Positions 45,513 through 55,989 are shown, numbered from the stretch's first letter. The stretch: 64,000 bases of DNA from Malachius bipustulatus (GCA_910589415.1 OU342638.1:32275579-32339578), one strand, 5' to 3'. Notes: generated by a model not told the origin, from the letters alone. A program made the numbers and translations.

Positions 45513-47155
45513 ATGAAACGGGCAACGTTTCTGTTATTAGAAATATTTATAATTTACAGTTTTCCAATCACAATTAAAGCAAACTTCAGCACGAATGGAA
45601 CAGAACCGGCCCCTATCCCAGCGACAACAACTTTGAGCGGTTTTTTCGAAACTCGAGAAAATCAGAGTGAAAAAATAACATCAAATAATTCAACTCCACC
45701 GGCGACTTCCACTGAACGAAACCCGATTGACAGAACTACCGGACCAGATTTTCGTGTCGGTGAGAGGAATCTGTTTTATTAATAATTATAACGAGGACGA
45801 TAATTTGAATTGTTATAATATTCAAGGTGAGATTTTGATAAAATGGAACTGGAGCACGCCGGCTAACCCTGAAGAGCTGGGCACTTACATACAGGGGGAC
45901 ATAATAATCGGTGTCAGAAAAACGAGAAGATCCGCTTTGAACTATGAAGACGTCAAATGGAAACGGGCCGTCGTACCTTATCAATTGAGCGACGGTTACA
46001 GTGATGACGAGAAAAAATTAATAAGAAAAGCGATGGACGAATATCAGAAAACTACTTGCATTCGGCGGGTTTTTAATTTTTTAATTATATCAAAAAATGT
46101 TATTCTCATTTACTTTCGTTGTACAGATTCATCCCGAGAGTCACCCTAATAAACGACACCCAAGAGTCCCAAGACCAAGGCGACTACGTGTCAATCGAAG
46201 ATTCCCCCGGAGGATGCTTCTCTCAGGTCGGCAGACAGGGAGGCAAACAAGTCTTGAACCTGCAGAAAATCTACTGCGTTACCTGGGGGACAATCCTCCA
46301 CGAACTCGGTCACGTTTTGGGGCTCCTGCACGAACACATGAGATACGACAGAGACAAATTCGTGATCGTACGTTGGAATAACATCGCTGATGGTAAGCGC
46401 TTCGAAATAAATTTACTTTAATGCCAGCGTGTAAAGACAATGGCTGTTTGGAAGTTATAAGAGGCCTGCGGTTGCGCATTATAACTTTCTATTGACACGC
46501 GCAGTAGGCCAGTATAGTAACTCCCAAAAAGCCAGTGTCGTTAGAAGCTTGACCTTTAAGTCTTCTTTTTTTTTATCAATATACCTCATCTTTTTAGGAC
46601 ATTTACCATATTTTCGCGTAAATCTTGCTATAGATACTGAATAAATAACAATTTTTTAGAAATTTAAGAATGATACTGATAAATTAATTATTAAATTTTA
46701 TTTCCACAGGTTTCGAGACCGACTTTAACCTGCTCACTGAAACAATATCCGAAGATTTCGGTATCGGATACGATTATGAATCGATCATGCACTACAGCGG
46801 AAATACTTTTGCGAAAAACAGAAGTTCCTACACGATGGTCACCAAGGTGATTTTTTATCAGTTTCTCCCTTAATTTTTTCCGTTAGTAATGTCCCCATAT
46901 CTTAATTAGGATCCCTCGATGCAAGAAAAGATTGGTCAACGAGCGAAATTGAGCGAGAAGGACATAGAAAAAATCAACTTACTGTACAGGTGTCCAAAAA
47001 AAGATGAAAAACGGTTGCTCATGAAAGCTGTTGAAAAAGTATCTACGTCGGCAACAGAAATCATTGACAGTGTTGCTGCTGATGATGGTGAGATGGTTGC
47101 CTCTTATCTAGCCTGGTTTATAGTCGTGACGATTTTTTTCTCATTAGTTTTATAA
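45513..47155 (+). CDS. Astacin-family zinc metalloprotease 1 (M12A)
   Basis: A secreted or surface protease, 377 residues. Five exons: 45513-45759, 45827-46064, 46127-46392, 46710-46846 and 46910-47155; the first two introns are 67 and 62 nt. The signal peptide (RATFLLLEIFIIYSF core) precedes a Thr/Ser/Asn-rich propeptide. The propeptide contains NPEELGTYIQGDII, whose Asp is the expected aspartate switch on the zinc. Activation is likely near the KTRRSALN segment, before WKRAVVPYQL. The catalytic site is HELGHVLGLLHE (HExxHxxGxxH), and SIMHYS is the Met-turn. The four framework cysteines (TCIRF, GGCF, YCVT, YRCP) are present. No CUB or EGF domain follows. Instead the protein ends in a hydrophobic stretch, YLAWFIVVTIFFSLVL. 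The second intron fits only with a GC donor at 46065. AATAAA is at 47258. Confidence 0.85.
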
Positions 47156-47257
47156 TTTTTTTTATTCAAGTTTATTGTTTATTATTGTAGTTTAATTATT
47201 GATACATAATATGTTACTTAATTGCCTATTCTTATAATCCTAGTTCAAGTTACTGTT

Positions 47258-47263
47258 AATAAA
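47258..47263 (+). terminator. Polyadenylation signal of astacin 1
   Basis: AATAAA is about 100 nt after the stop codon. Confidence 0.6.
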
Positions 47264-47387
47264 AATCACATTTCAAAATTGCAAAATATTAGATAAGAAA
47301 TACGAGACCCCATCCGCTAGATGGCGATGACGTTAGTTTAAAAACGGCCCAAGCATGGTAGATGGTAGCACATTTTATAACCGAATC

Positions 47388-49581
47388 TTATGATCTAAAA
47401 TATAGCGGCGGTATGTCTCTAAGGGCGGCGTTCATGTAACTGTTTTCGTCGTCCAGATCTGTGATCAATTTCTCGATTTTATTCAAGATACTCTGCACTT
47501 TCGTGTCCCTCCTTTCCACAACTTTTCCCAGGACGAACCGTAGCTGCGAGGCTGAAGTACCCTCAGAGTTCTGGATCAACTGGTTCAGGATCTTATGAGA
47601 GTAACCCTGGAAAAAATAGATTTCAAAATAAAAGTCAACAATAATTACGCGTTACTTTGCTTACGCCGTATTTGTTGAATTGTAATTTTTTGGTCTCCTT
47701 ATTCAGCATGTCGTAGAGTATCAGTAAAGACACGTACGCTTTCGTCGGAGGTACTTTCTTCTGTTTCAACAGGATATACCTAAAAAAAAATTATTAAAAT
47801 TTTAGCCTCAAATCAAACGCATTTTTAAATCTCATCACCTAACATCCGAATCATCCTCATACTTCTTGGTAAACTCCAGCACGTTCTGCTCCTCCATAGC
47901 CGGGCTATAAGTGTCATCTTCGGCGTAATTAACATCTCGCAGCAAATCCAAGACGTTTTTGGAAATGTACTCCTCGACGGCGGGCGGCAGCTGACCGAAA
48001 ACAGGCGAGTAAATCGGCCTTATTATTGCTTGGGTATCGTTCGTTTCTTGTGCGACGAGAATTTCGTCCGCGTCAACGTTCTGCAGGACGTCCTGGTCGA
48101 CCAAGCCGATCCTCGCTTCGTAGGCGCCCGGTCCGGGAGGCGAGTTGGGGGAATAGACTCCGGGTCTGTGGGGCGGCGTGGGACGGGTTCCGGGGGCGAC
48201 CGTCGGGGGCGGCCGCGTAGCCGGCTTAGGTTTCATGTCGTACTTCATGAGCTCCGTGACGTGGGCGATCACCTGCATCGCCGCCGGGAGGTAGGAGTCC
48301 AGGAGGAGGGGGCGGCGTTCGACTTGAGGTGGGCCGCTCTGACATGGTGGGAACTGGAAGAAATGTACGTGAACGTTTATTAAAAGTGAGTCTTGGAGGA
48401 TAGGTAAATAGATTTTTTTCGTTGGGCTCCAAAATGGTGGACAATTATTAGGTATTGGTGTATCTCCTGTTATACTTTAAGCCATAAGGGGTGGTTATTG
48501 GATTGCTTCAGTACTTAAGTATATTGTGTTGATATTGTTTAAATCTATTCTACTGCAGAGATGCACTAGCCTGCAAAGCGAGCTTTAGAGCTGTTTGTTA
48601 TTGCGATTTCCGGAAAAAAAGATTTTACTGTTTTTTTTTTCATATTGCAGTTAATTTTGGCACATTTTCTCTAAAAACTGTCTACAGTGATTGCGTAAAG
48701 TGACAAGAGCTCCTTTGGGCTCCAACATGGCCTACGTTTGACAGAAGACAGAATCATGCTTCAAAATTCAACTAATCAACCAAGGAATCATAGGGTGCCT
48801 GTATTACCGACACCGACGCTCAATGTCGGTAATACAGGTTCCCTAAGAAATCTGGATTAGGAGAACGTAACTGGAAAAGGAAGGGAACTTTTAATAATAA
48901 TTATTTGGCACTGACTAGGATATTATGCAATAATTAAAAAAATATTTTACTGCTTTTTTTTCATATTGCAGTTAATTTTGGCACATTTTCTCTAAAAACT
49001 GTCTACAGTGATTGCGTAAAGTGACAAGAACTCCTTTGGGCTCCAACATAGCGTACGTTTGACAGAATCACGCTTCAAAATTCAACTAATCAATCACGGA
49101 ATCATAGGGTATCTTTATTTCCGACACCGACGCTCAATGTCGGTAATACAGGTTCCTTAAGGAATCTGGACTATGAGAACGTACTATATAACTGGAAAAG
49201 GAAGGGAACTTTAAACAATAATTATTTGGCACTGATTGAGATATTTATGCGATAATTAATTCTATCAACCGTGAAAAGTTGGACGATTTTTAAAGCACAT
49301 AAAGCAGGGACCAAAAAAAAAAAAATAATAATAAATAAGTCGTGATTGACCTATGAGAGAAAAATTACTAATACAAAAAAAAAACAGCGATAATGACTCC
49401 CCAGTTAAATAATCAAATACATAAAACAAAGCAAGTCTTGAGTATCGTACTTATCTAAAATATAAAAAAGTATGCAATAATCAACTGCTCATTAATTAGA
49501 TTTTTTGAACTGTAATTGGTAATTACCCACCTGTAAGATCACAGCAAGCACTGAAACAATTACCACGGATGCACCGGCCAT
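47388..49581 (-). CDS. Secreted protein of unknown family
   Basis: Four exons on the reverse strand: 49581-49531, 48353-47839, 47779-47665 and 47606-47388. Phases are 0, 2 and 0 and all junctions are GT-AG. The product is 299 residues. It has a short signal peptide (MAGASVVIVSVLAVILQ, continuing into exon 2), a Pro/Arg-rich stretch (ATRPPPTVAPGTRPTPPHRP and SPNSPPGPGAYEARIGL), an acidic middle and a helical C-terminal half (SLLILYDMLNKETKKLQF, then ILNKIEKLITDLDDEN), ending PPLYFRS. The three downstream exons are well supported because frames and splice signals agree. The first exon is inferred from the signal-peptide character and matching phase. I recognise no family and no catalytic motif. 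It converges with astacin 1, with 232 bp between stop codons. Confidence 0.7.
48792..48844. mobile_element. Foldback mini-element, copy 1
   Basis: CCTGTATTACCGACA and TGTCGGTAATACAGG form a perfect 15-bp stem around an 11-nt loop, with outer AGGG/CCCT arms. The copy lies in the first half of the direct duplication. The flanks resemble a decayed AAGGAATC-type target duplication. Confidence 0.75.
49106..49158. mobile_element. Foldback mini-element, copy 2
   Basis: Same element in the second half of the direct duplication; the left arm has drifted (ATCTTTATTTCCGACA) while the right arm is intact. Flanks again contain GGAATC on both sides. Confidence 0.7.
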
Positions 49582-50685
49582 GGCCTTCTAGATCTACAAG
49601 ACATTAACTAATAATCGGACGGCATTTGTCTTGGCACTGGCACTGGCACTGGAACCATCGCGGGTACCATCGAAGGAACTGGTACTCTTCTCGTGGGAAC
49701 ATTGCCCACGATGTAGTGCAGATGGCTGTGATTTCTCTTGAACAAAAATTTTTTAGACCAATAATTTTGACCAGAAGAAAGACCTGGTTATGAGTGACTT
49801 TTGGCCATATGAGAGCTTTTTTCCGCGAGTGATTTTGAGTAATTTTGGAATAGGCCAAGAATTTATTTGAATTGGTTGATAAATGCAGGAAGAACCTGGC
49901 TCAGTCATTCTTAAAAACGGCCAGAACCGACTGATGTAACGAGGAATAGACAGGACGCGAGGAGTGATGAATAACGGTCTCAGCGCGCCGACAATACAGC
50001 TTTCTATGTCATAGATCTCATTATTATTTTCTCGTCTCTTAAGTTTGAAAATGTTGACCAGCGTTCCTCGTTGACTGCACTTACTTGATGTTGAAGACCC
50101 ACCGCTTTGTATTTGTTTTATTTATTTCTTCAATAGATCGAGGTTACTAGATTTTACTAGGTAGGTATTGAACTGAACCACTTATTCGCATAAAGGAAGT
50201 ACTCTTGTTGTTACATTTTTTGTCAATTGTGTGACTGGGTCAGTTGGAAAAGTAACTGTTTTATAATTTTCAATCGTTATGTGTAATGTATAATGCCTAA
50301 TTAGGTACCTAGGTCTTATTTTTCTTTCGATCTTCTCCTTATATCTAAGCATAAAATAATTATTATATCATGTTGAAGAATTCTTTGGTCTCAAGACGCT
50401 TTTATAGATTATTGAATTATGTTCAACGACAGCCATAGACAGGTCGACCATCTCGATGCCGATGCAAATCGAACATCGGGTTCAATAACCAACCATAAAA
50501 ACAAGGTTTTGGAATTTGTTTTATCCGCGTCGTGATACAGGTTTCCCGGAAAAAATACTCGTTCTGGTTCCAGGTCCATTAAAAGTGTTCACTCGAAAAT
50601 GTCCAAGACAAACACCAGCTCAATAAAACTGGTTTAATTTTTAATTCACTCGATAAATAAGAGCCTGATGAAGTTCGAATTTGAA
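49582..50685. other. Intergenic
   Basis: Includes a (CTGGCA)n short run at 49632-49650 and the upstream region of the secreted-protein gene. The reverse frames at 49604-49858 and 50579-50773 show no recognisable domain. Confidence 0.4.
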
Positions 50686-50694
50686 TTCTTACAG

Positions 50695-51200
50695 TTTCGT
50701 GCCACCTTCCACGGATCCCGCGGTCCTTGATTGCCAGGTCACACAGACCCCGTTGAGGATCATTTGGTATCAAGAGAGCAGAATTTGAAAAGGGTAAACT
50801 GTGCCGGGCGGAAGGCGCGCATTACAGGGTTCCACTACGCGCATTTTGTCGCGCTGCCATCTAGCGATGAGGGATTGAACTAAGCATACATCTAATTGCA
50901 TGGACGGAAGTTCAACGTAGAAAACCTGCATTACCGACACTGACGTTAGTGTTGGTAATACAGGTTCCCGACACTGACGTTAGTGTCGGTAATACAGGTT
51001 CCCTACGTTGAACATCCGTCCGCGCCATAGATGTAAGCTCAGTTCAGTCCCTCATCGCTAGATGGCAGCGCGACAAAATGCGCGTAAGGGAACTCTGCAA
51101 TGCCGAACGCCTGGCACAGTTTACCCTCTTCAAATTCTGCTCCCTTGATACCAAAGGATCCTCAGCGGGGTCTGAGTGACAATCACGGACCGCGGGAGTT
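50695..51200. repeat. Long near-perfect palindrome (about 510 bp)
   Basis: The left arm (about 50705-50920) and right arm (about 51003-51197) are inverse complements over more than 190 bp. Shared blocks include ATTTTGTCGCGCTGCCATCT, TTTGGTATCAAG, GGGTAAACTGTGCC and CCGCGGTCC. The arms differ by scattered substitutions and small indels. The centre (50924-51004) is made of foldback mini-element sequence. A foldback transposon or an inverted duplication at a foldback insertion would look like this. Confidence 0.85.
50924..51004. mobile_element. Foldback mini-element, copy 3 with partial second copy
   Basis: ACCTGCATTACCGACACTGA pairs with the following TTAGTGTTGGTAATACAGGT. A second partial copy (GACACTGACGTTAGTGTCGG and onward) follows directly. 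It forms the centre of the large palindrome. Confidence 0.75.
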
Positions 51201-52235
51201 CAATTTAATAAAAATGGATTTTGAGAAATGTTTACTTATGACGGTGACGGACTGACAAAAATTAAAATTACCTACGCAATCATTAAATTCAAGTTGAACA
51301 TCGCCTTTGAGTTTTTGAAATTATTTTCAATAACAAAAATAGTCCAGGTACTTATTTTAAGTCCAGACATTTCTGAAAAAGGCATCGCTACACTTTTTGT
51401 TGTTTTTTTTGCAGAATTTCCGGTACTTTACCGGTTATATCAAAGTTAAAAAATATGAATCTGATTCTTTAGGTTCTTCTTCTTTTATATAAATAAAAAT
51501 AAATTTTGAAAATAATTTTCTTCGGCTTAAAGAAAAAACAGTTGCCCTTATACAGAAATGTTTAAACTATGACTAGTTGACGGAACTTACTCTGCTGCAC
51601 TTATCACAAAAGTGAGGCATGTGCTTCTAGTGGCGGCCATTTTTTAAGAGGGCAAATGCCTCTGGAAAATATGTTCATATATTTTTGGCAAATAGCCGCT
51701 TGCCTAATCTTTTTGCTTTCTCTTAAATAACTGTGCCAACAGAATATCGCCGCTTCGCACCCTTACCGAGAAAAGTCCAGATAGGTGGTACGGTGCAAAA
51801 AACAAATACGGCCCTGAACGAAGGGGGATGGGGCTTAAAATTCTAAGATTCGACATTTTTTCAGTAGGTCGTGTTTGGGTGAAACTTTCAGACACCAGAG
51901 TGTTTCCTAGTCCTATAGGCTATTGCCGAGAAATCCCCGAAAAATAACAGATCCCGCTCATTTTCAGTGCCTAGTCGCGTGTGAATCCCCGATTCGTGGG
52001 GATCAACCTCGACTCCCTAAGGGAGAAAACAAAGATGGCGCACGAGGTTAAAAACGACTAATATATGACAACCTGTATGTGGTCAAAGCAACGACAGGAA
52101 AAGTTCACATTTTAACAGATTTTTTTCTTAAGAATTATTTATTTTAAGATAAAGGAAAATATTAACATAAACATTAATAAAATAAAACCAGCAACCCTAG
52201 CAAAGAAGTTTCAATTATTAACAGTAGTAGTTATG
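51201..52235. other. Intergenic with a relic related to array E
   Basis: At about 51795-51880 AAATACGGCCCTGAACG is followed by GGGGCTTAAAATTCTAAGAT and TTTTTTCAGTAGGTC, matching the array E order near 7835-7890. Elsewhere nothing is recognised. A reverse-strand AATAAA at 52138-52143 is a plausible polyadenylation signal for the channel gene. Confidence 0.5.
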
Positions 52236-52239
52236 TACT

Positions 52240-54012
52240 TCATAAAGAACCAGTCTCGTGTGCCTCACCACCACCAGATACGTCGCTCTTACTCATTTGC
52301 TCCAAATTCTGGAGTAATGATCTAATTTTCTTCTTCAGGATCACCTCTTCCGAGCTGACTCTCCCTAAACAGGCCTTGACGATGATCTGAAACACTTCTC
52401 TGTCCGAGGTGAAGCAATGGTAGAAGTGCTTCCTCTCCATCTGCAGCACCTCCGACACTTCTAGCACTACCGCGTTCAGCATGAAACTCTGATTTTTCAG
52501 GATCAAATCCGTTTCGCCAATGTAAGACCCGTCACTAAGGTGACAGATCTCCAAGCCGTCCTGCGAGAACAACGCCACGCTTCCGCTCACTATAAAGTAC
52601 ATCTGGTTCGCTTCCGAGTTGGCTCTCACGAGCAGATCGTTGGGGAGGTAGACGTGTTCTTCCAGGTACTGGGCGGCCAGATGCATGATGTGTTCGGGGA
52701 GGTTCAGGAACAGGGAGATCTTCTCCATGAGTTTGATGTTGCAGTGGACTTGGATCTCCATTTTTAATCGTTCGGTGAGGGTGTTATTGATGGTGTCCTG
52801 CTTGAAGTGGGATCGATAGGTGTGGTGTCTGTAGAACATCTTCAAGCGATTCTGGGTTGGTAAGCTGAACTGTTTGTATCGCATGTACTCGTGGACTTCG
52901 CTCGTGATTTCCATGTTTGCTAAGGTTTTTTGAGCGAGGGTGAGCGCTTTATTGAGGAAGAGAACGAATATGAACCCCATGGTGATATGGCCAAAGATAT
53001 AAATAACACTATAGAGAATGTAATCTTCAATGATGTCGGGAAATGCAAGTCCATGGGAATTCGACATGAGCACACATGTGGCCTGATAGAGCGAGGTGAT
53101 GTACTGTTCTTTGAAGGTGTAATTCATCGAATCGGTCCCTACCAGGGCCTTGGCGACCCAGGATTTGGGATCGAAGGTTCCTCTAAGGTCTCTGGCGACG
53201 TAGGGAATCGCCGCGAAAGCGCAACAAGACCAGTGAATCTCCACCAGCATGATTATCACGTGTTTCATTAAGTGATAGGTCTCGGAGCTTATATCGAAGA
53301 TGAAGCAAAAACTTCTGATGTAAGTCAGAAGAGTTTTCACGTGATAGATCTTGAAAACGCCGCCTACCATTTTTTTAACACGTGGCATGTGGCCCATAAA
53401 AGTTCCCATGTTTTCTGCTATCAGTTTTACAGGAATCGCCGATAGGACATAAAATATTAACGACGTCCTCGCATATTTCTTAGCTATTCTCCTTGGTTCC
53501 AGTACAACTTCCCGAGTTTCCTCGACAAAATACCCGGTCCGAAATGTGATTAATATGTCCAGCATGATAGTCACGTCGAAGAACGTTAAATAAACCATCG
53601 CAGAAGGATTTTCCAAGTAAAATTTCTTGAAAGCAATGTCCAGAGGGTATATAAAAACTATTCCCGCACTTGTAAGCAGTAAAAACATTTCCCAGTAGAT
53701 TCGGAACATACTGAACGGGTGTATGATGCGGAAGTTCTTCGATTTTACGTGCCTAAGCTGTTCGTATCTAAATTCGCAATTGCTGCGGAAGTAAACCCTG
53801 GTGGTGGGATTTCGGGAAGAGACCAGCACGAAACGCTGAGCCCAGGCTTTGAACTTCATCCAATGGCTTGGTTCTTCCGGAAGGGGGTAAATCTCTGCTT
53901 CCACCAAGAGGGCCTTCGGGAGGGTGCAGTTGTGACCCTCCAAGTAACTCGACTGGCACAGGTTGATGTTTTGGAACATGATTGCATTTGCTGGTTTGGG
54001 CGACGTCGTCAT
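52240..54012 (-). CDS. HCN/CNG-like cyclic-nucleotide-gated-type channel with divergent pore
   Basis: An intronless gene of 590 residues, start at 54012. The layout matches the HCN/CNG superfamily: an HCN-type N-terminal block (RIIHPFSMFRIYWEMF, 95-110); S1 (about 106-123); S2 (138-157); S3 (181-198); a poorly charged S4 region (211-235, R/K at 211, 213, 214, 221, 226 and 233); S5 (249-270); pore loop (303-325); S6 (331-355); a C-linker; and a cyclic-nucleotide-binding-like domain (440-550). Two functional signatures are altered. The filter position reads VLMSNSHGLAF, not the CIGYG of HCN channels. The phosphate-binding cassette reads YIGETDLILKNQSFMLNAV, keeping Gly-Glu but lacking the usual Arg before Thr/Ala. 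The protein is probably membrane-located; whether it conducts is unknown. Related intronless HCN-like proteins are expanded in some insects (recollection, not checked). Confidence 0.85.
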   Translation of the reverse strand: MTTSPKPANAIMFQNINLCQSSYLEGHNCTLPKALLVEAEIYPLPEEPSHWMKFKAWAQRFVLVSSRNPTTRVYFRSNCEFRYEQLRHVKSKNFRIIHPFSMFRIYWEMFLLLTSAGIVFIYPLDIAFKKFYLENPSAMVYLTFFDVTIMLDILITFRTGYFVEETREVVLEPRRIAKKYARTSLIFYVLSAIPVKLIAENMGTFMGHMPRVKKMVGGVFKIYHVKTLLTYIRSFCFIFDISSETYHLMKHVIIMLVEIHWSCCAFAAIPYVARDLRGTFDPKSWVAKALVGTDSMNYTFKEQYITSLYQATCVLMSNSHGLAFPDIIEDYILYSVIYIFGHITMGFIFVLFLNKALTLAQKTLANMEITSEVHEYMRYKQFSLPTQNRLKMFYRHHTYRSHFKQDTINNTLTERLKMEIQVHCNIKLMEKISLFLNLPEHIMHLAAQYLEEHVYLPNDLLVRANSEANQMYFIVSGSVALFSQDGLEICHLSDGSYIGETDLILKNQSFMLNAVVLEVSEVLQMERKHFYHCFTSDREVFQIIVKACLGRVSSEEVILKKKIRSLLQNLEQMSKSDVSGGGEAHETGSL

Positions 54013-54275
54013 GTTCGTTATTTAGTTTTGTAAGCGTTATTTAGCAGTTTTAACGATTGATAGATCGATTTTATTGATGATGATCAAGAATAATGACATG
54101 TGTGTGTCAATGTTAATAGCCCCTGGATGCAAACAATTGACGAAACCTAGGAAGCTGGCTCCGTAACCAGGAAACTGGGACAAACTTCTCTCAAGTCCCA
54201 TTGGTTTGAAATATTTTGTGGTCGGTCATTGATAGGCTGCTTTCGTGACCCATCAACATAAAACTGAGAAGGCCA
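54013..54275. other. Upstream region of the channel gene
   Basis: A short A+T-rich spacer between the channel start codon and array L; no clear promoter element. Confidence 0.35.
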
Positions 54276-54277
54276 AA

Positions 54278-55445
54278 AATGGGCTCCAACATGGTGGAAG
54301 AATTAGTTATAATGTATCTTTTCACTCGCTGTGGAACACAATGAAGAGTTTAAGGCGGTTGTATTTACTTAAACTGAAGTTTAAGGACTTTTGAAATTTT
54401 GTAAGCAGTTTCTTAGTCAGTGGGCTCCAACATGGCGGACGATTTTGCTGTAATGTATCTTATTTCACGCGGTTGGCTACCACGGAAGCGTTTAGAGCGG
54501 TTGTCCTTTCTACTTAAACGGAAGTTTCTTGACTCTTTTAGAAAATTTGTAAACGGTTTTTTATTTGTTTATGGGCTCCAACATGTCGAACGATTAAGCT
54601 AGAACTATTTCTACTATGTGATCGAACACCATGAAGAGTTTTCACTGTTTAAACTAAAGTTTCATGACTTTTTCGGAAAAATTGTAACAGGTTTCTTATT
54701 TAATTGTTTGTTTAAATTGAACTATAATGTATCTGCTTTTACACGTTTGCACCACGAAGAGTTTAGGGCGTTCATCACTACTTAAATTGAAATTCCAGAC
54801 TTTTTGGAAAAGTTGAAAGCGTTGTCTTGATCAGTGGACTCCAACATGGTGGTTGATCTAGCCTGAATGTGTCGTCTTCTACGCGGTCGTAGTTTAAAGC
54901 GGTTGTCCTTACTTAAGCTGAAGTTTCATGACTCTTTTGTATATGATTTATCATTGGTTAGTGGGCTCCAACATGGCGGAAGATTTAGCTATAATGTATC
55001 TTTTCACACGCGGTGGAACACTATGAAGAGTTTAGGGCGGTTGTCTCTACTTAAACTAAAATTGCGCGGCTCTTTTGAAAAATCTGTAAGAGGTTTCTCG
55101 GTCAGTGGGCTCCAACATGGCGGACGATTTTGCTATAATGTATCTTAATTTCACGCGGTTGACCACCATGAAGCGTTAATTTAGAGCGGATGTCCTCCCT
55201 ACTTAAACTGAAGTTTCATGACTTGTATTTTTTTGACTTGTATAAAATTTGTAAACGGCTTCTTATTTGTTGATGGGCTCCAACATGGCGGACAATTTTG
55301 TTGTGTGTATCTTATTTCACGCGTTCTACCACCTTGAAGCGTTTAGAGTTAGAACGGTTGGTTGTCCACCCTACTTAAACTTGAGTTTCATGACTTTTGT
55401 AAGCGATTTCTCATTGGTTAGTGGGCTCCAACATGGCGGAAAATG
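54278..55445 (+). repeat. Tandem array L (about 145 bp period, 8 copies)
   Basis: Units begin TGGGCTCCAACATGGCGGA or a close variant at 54280, 54421, 54572, 54835, 54962, 55106, 55274 and 55422. Each continues with TATAATGTATCTT, TTTCACGCGGT, ATGAAGAGTTTAGGGCGGTT, TACTTAAACTGAAGTTTCAT and a GTAAGCGGTTTCT-like end. Related single motifs occur at 48423, about 48715, 49036 and 55768 and, inverted (CGCCATTTTGGAGCCCA), near 55548 and 60899. The + frames at 54420-55476 are repeat artefacts. Confidence 0.9.
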
Positions 55446-55802
55446 TGAACATAAGGGTGGTTTGCGTAATAAGTGATTGACTCAAGTGTTGTATTAATAT
55501 TGTTAATGTTTAACCTACTGCAAAGAAAAGTGTGATACTAAATCATACGCCATTTTGGAGCCCAACAATACTCAAATTCTTATCTTTAGATCAGTGGCGT
55601 AAAAGCCCTGTTCAACTTTGTGTCGTTAATTTATATTTAGATCTACTTATTTAGCCACTAAAAGGCTTAAGGGTTTTGTCATTGCCAATTCCGAACGAAA
55701 AGATATGAAAATTACTAAAGTTTTAGTGCTTTTTTTCTGTTCCAAGTTGTCATTAATATTGGACCTTTGGGCTCCAATATAGCGTTCGTTTTATTGAGAA
55801 CG
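55446..55802. other. Spacer left of the LINE insertion
   Basis: Unique-looking sequence with an inverted array L motif near 55548 and a direct one near 55768; ends in the left target duplication. Confidence 0.5.
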
Positions 55803-55814
55803 TTCATCACTGAT
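55803..55814. repeat. Target site duplication, 3' side of the LINE
   Basis: TTCATCACTGAT, identical to 60798-60809 on the other side of the element. Confidence 0.95.
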
Positions 55815-55989
55815 TTTTTTTTTTTTTTTTTTTTTTTTTGAAAAAGGAGGGTAAATCCATTATGGATACCCATGCATTGGGTTATGTGGGAGTCCCACCC
55901 ACTAAAACCCCCTCCTTTCGAGGGCCGTCTGATTTTTGGTCACCGGAAGCACCTCAGCCTCATGGGCTTATTGTGCACCCCCTTTTGCT

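Larger units (their letters stand above)
48621..49260. repeat. Direct duplication of about 320 bp
   Basis: Two adjacent copies (about 48621-48942 and 48943-49260) share CATATTGCAGTTAATTTTGG, TCTCTAAAAACTGTCTACAG, TTTGGGCTCCAACAT, the foldback element and AACTGGAAAAGGAAGGGAAC, with few differences. They lie in intron 1 of the reverse-strand secreted-protein gene. Confidence 0.9.

Noticed and set aside
46065..46130. Canonical GT donor at 46069 for astacin 1 intron 2
   Set aside because: It leaves phase 0 and reads IHPES, destroying the conserved CIRF...R astacin frame. The GC donor at 46065 restores it and matches the paralogue's intron phase.
53719..54033. 104-codon + frame at the start of the channel gene
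   Set aside because: Antisense of the channel's first exon; no independent promoter or domain.
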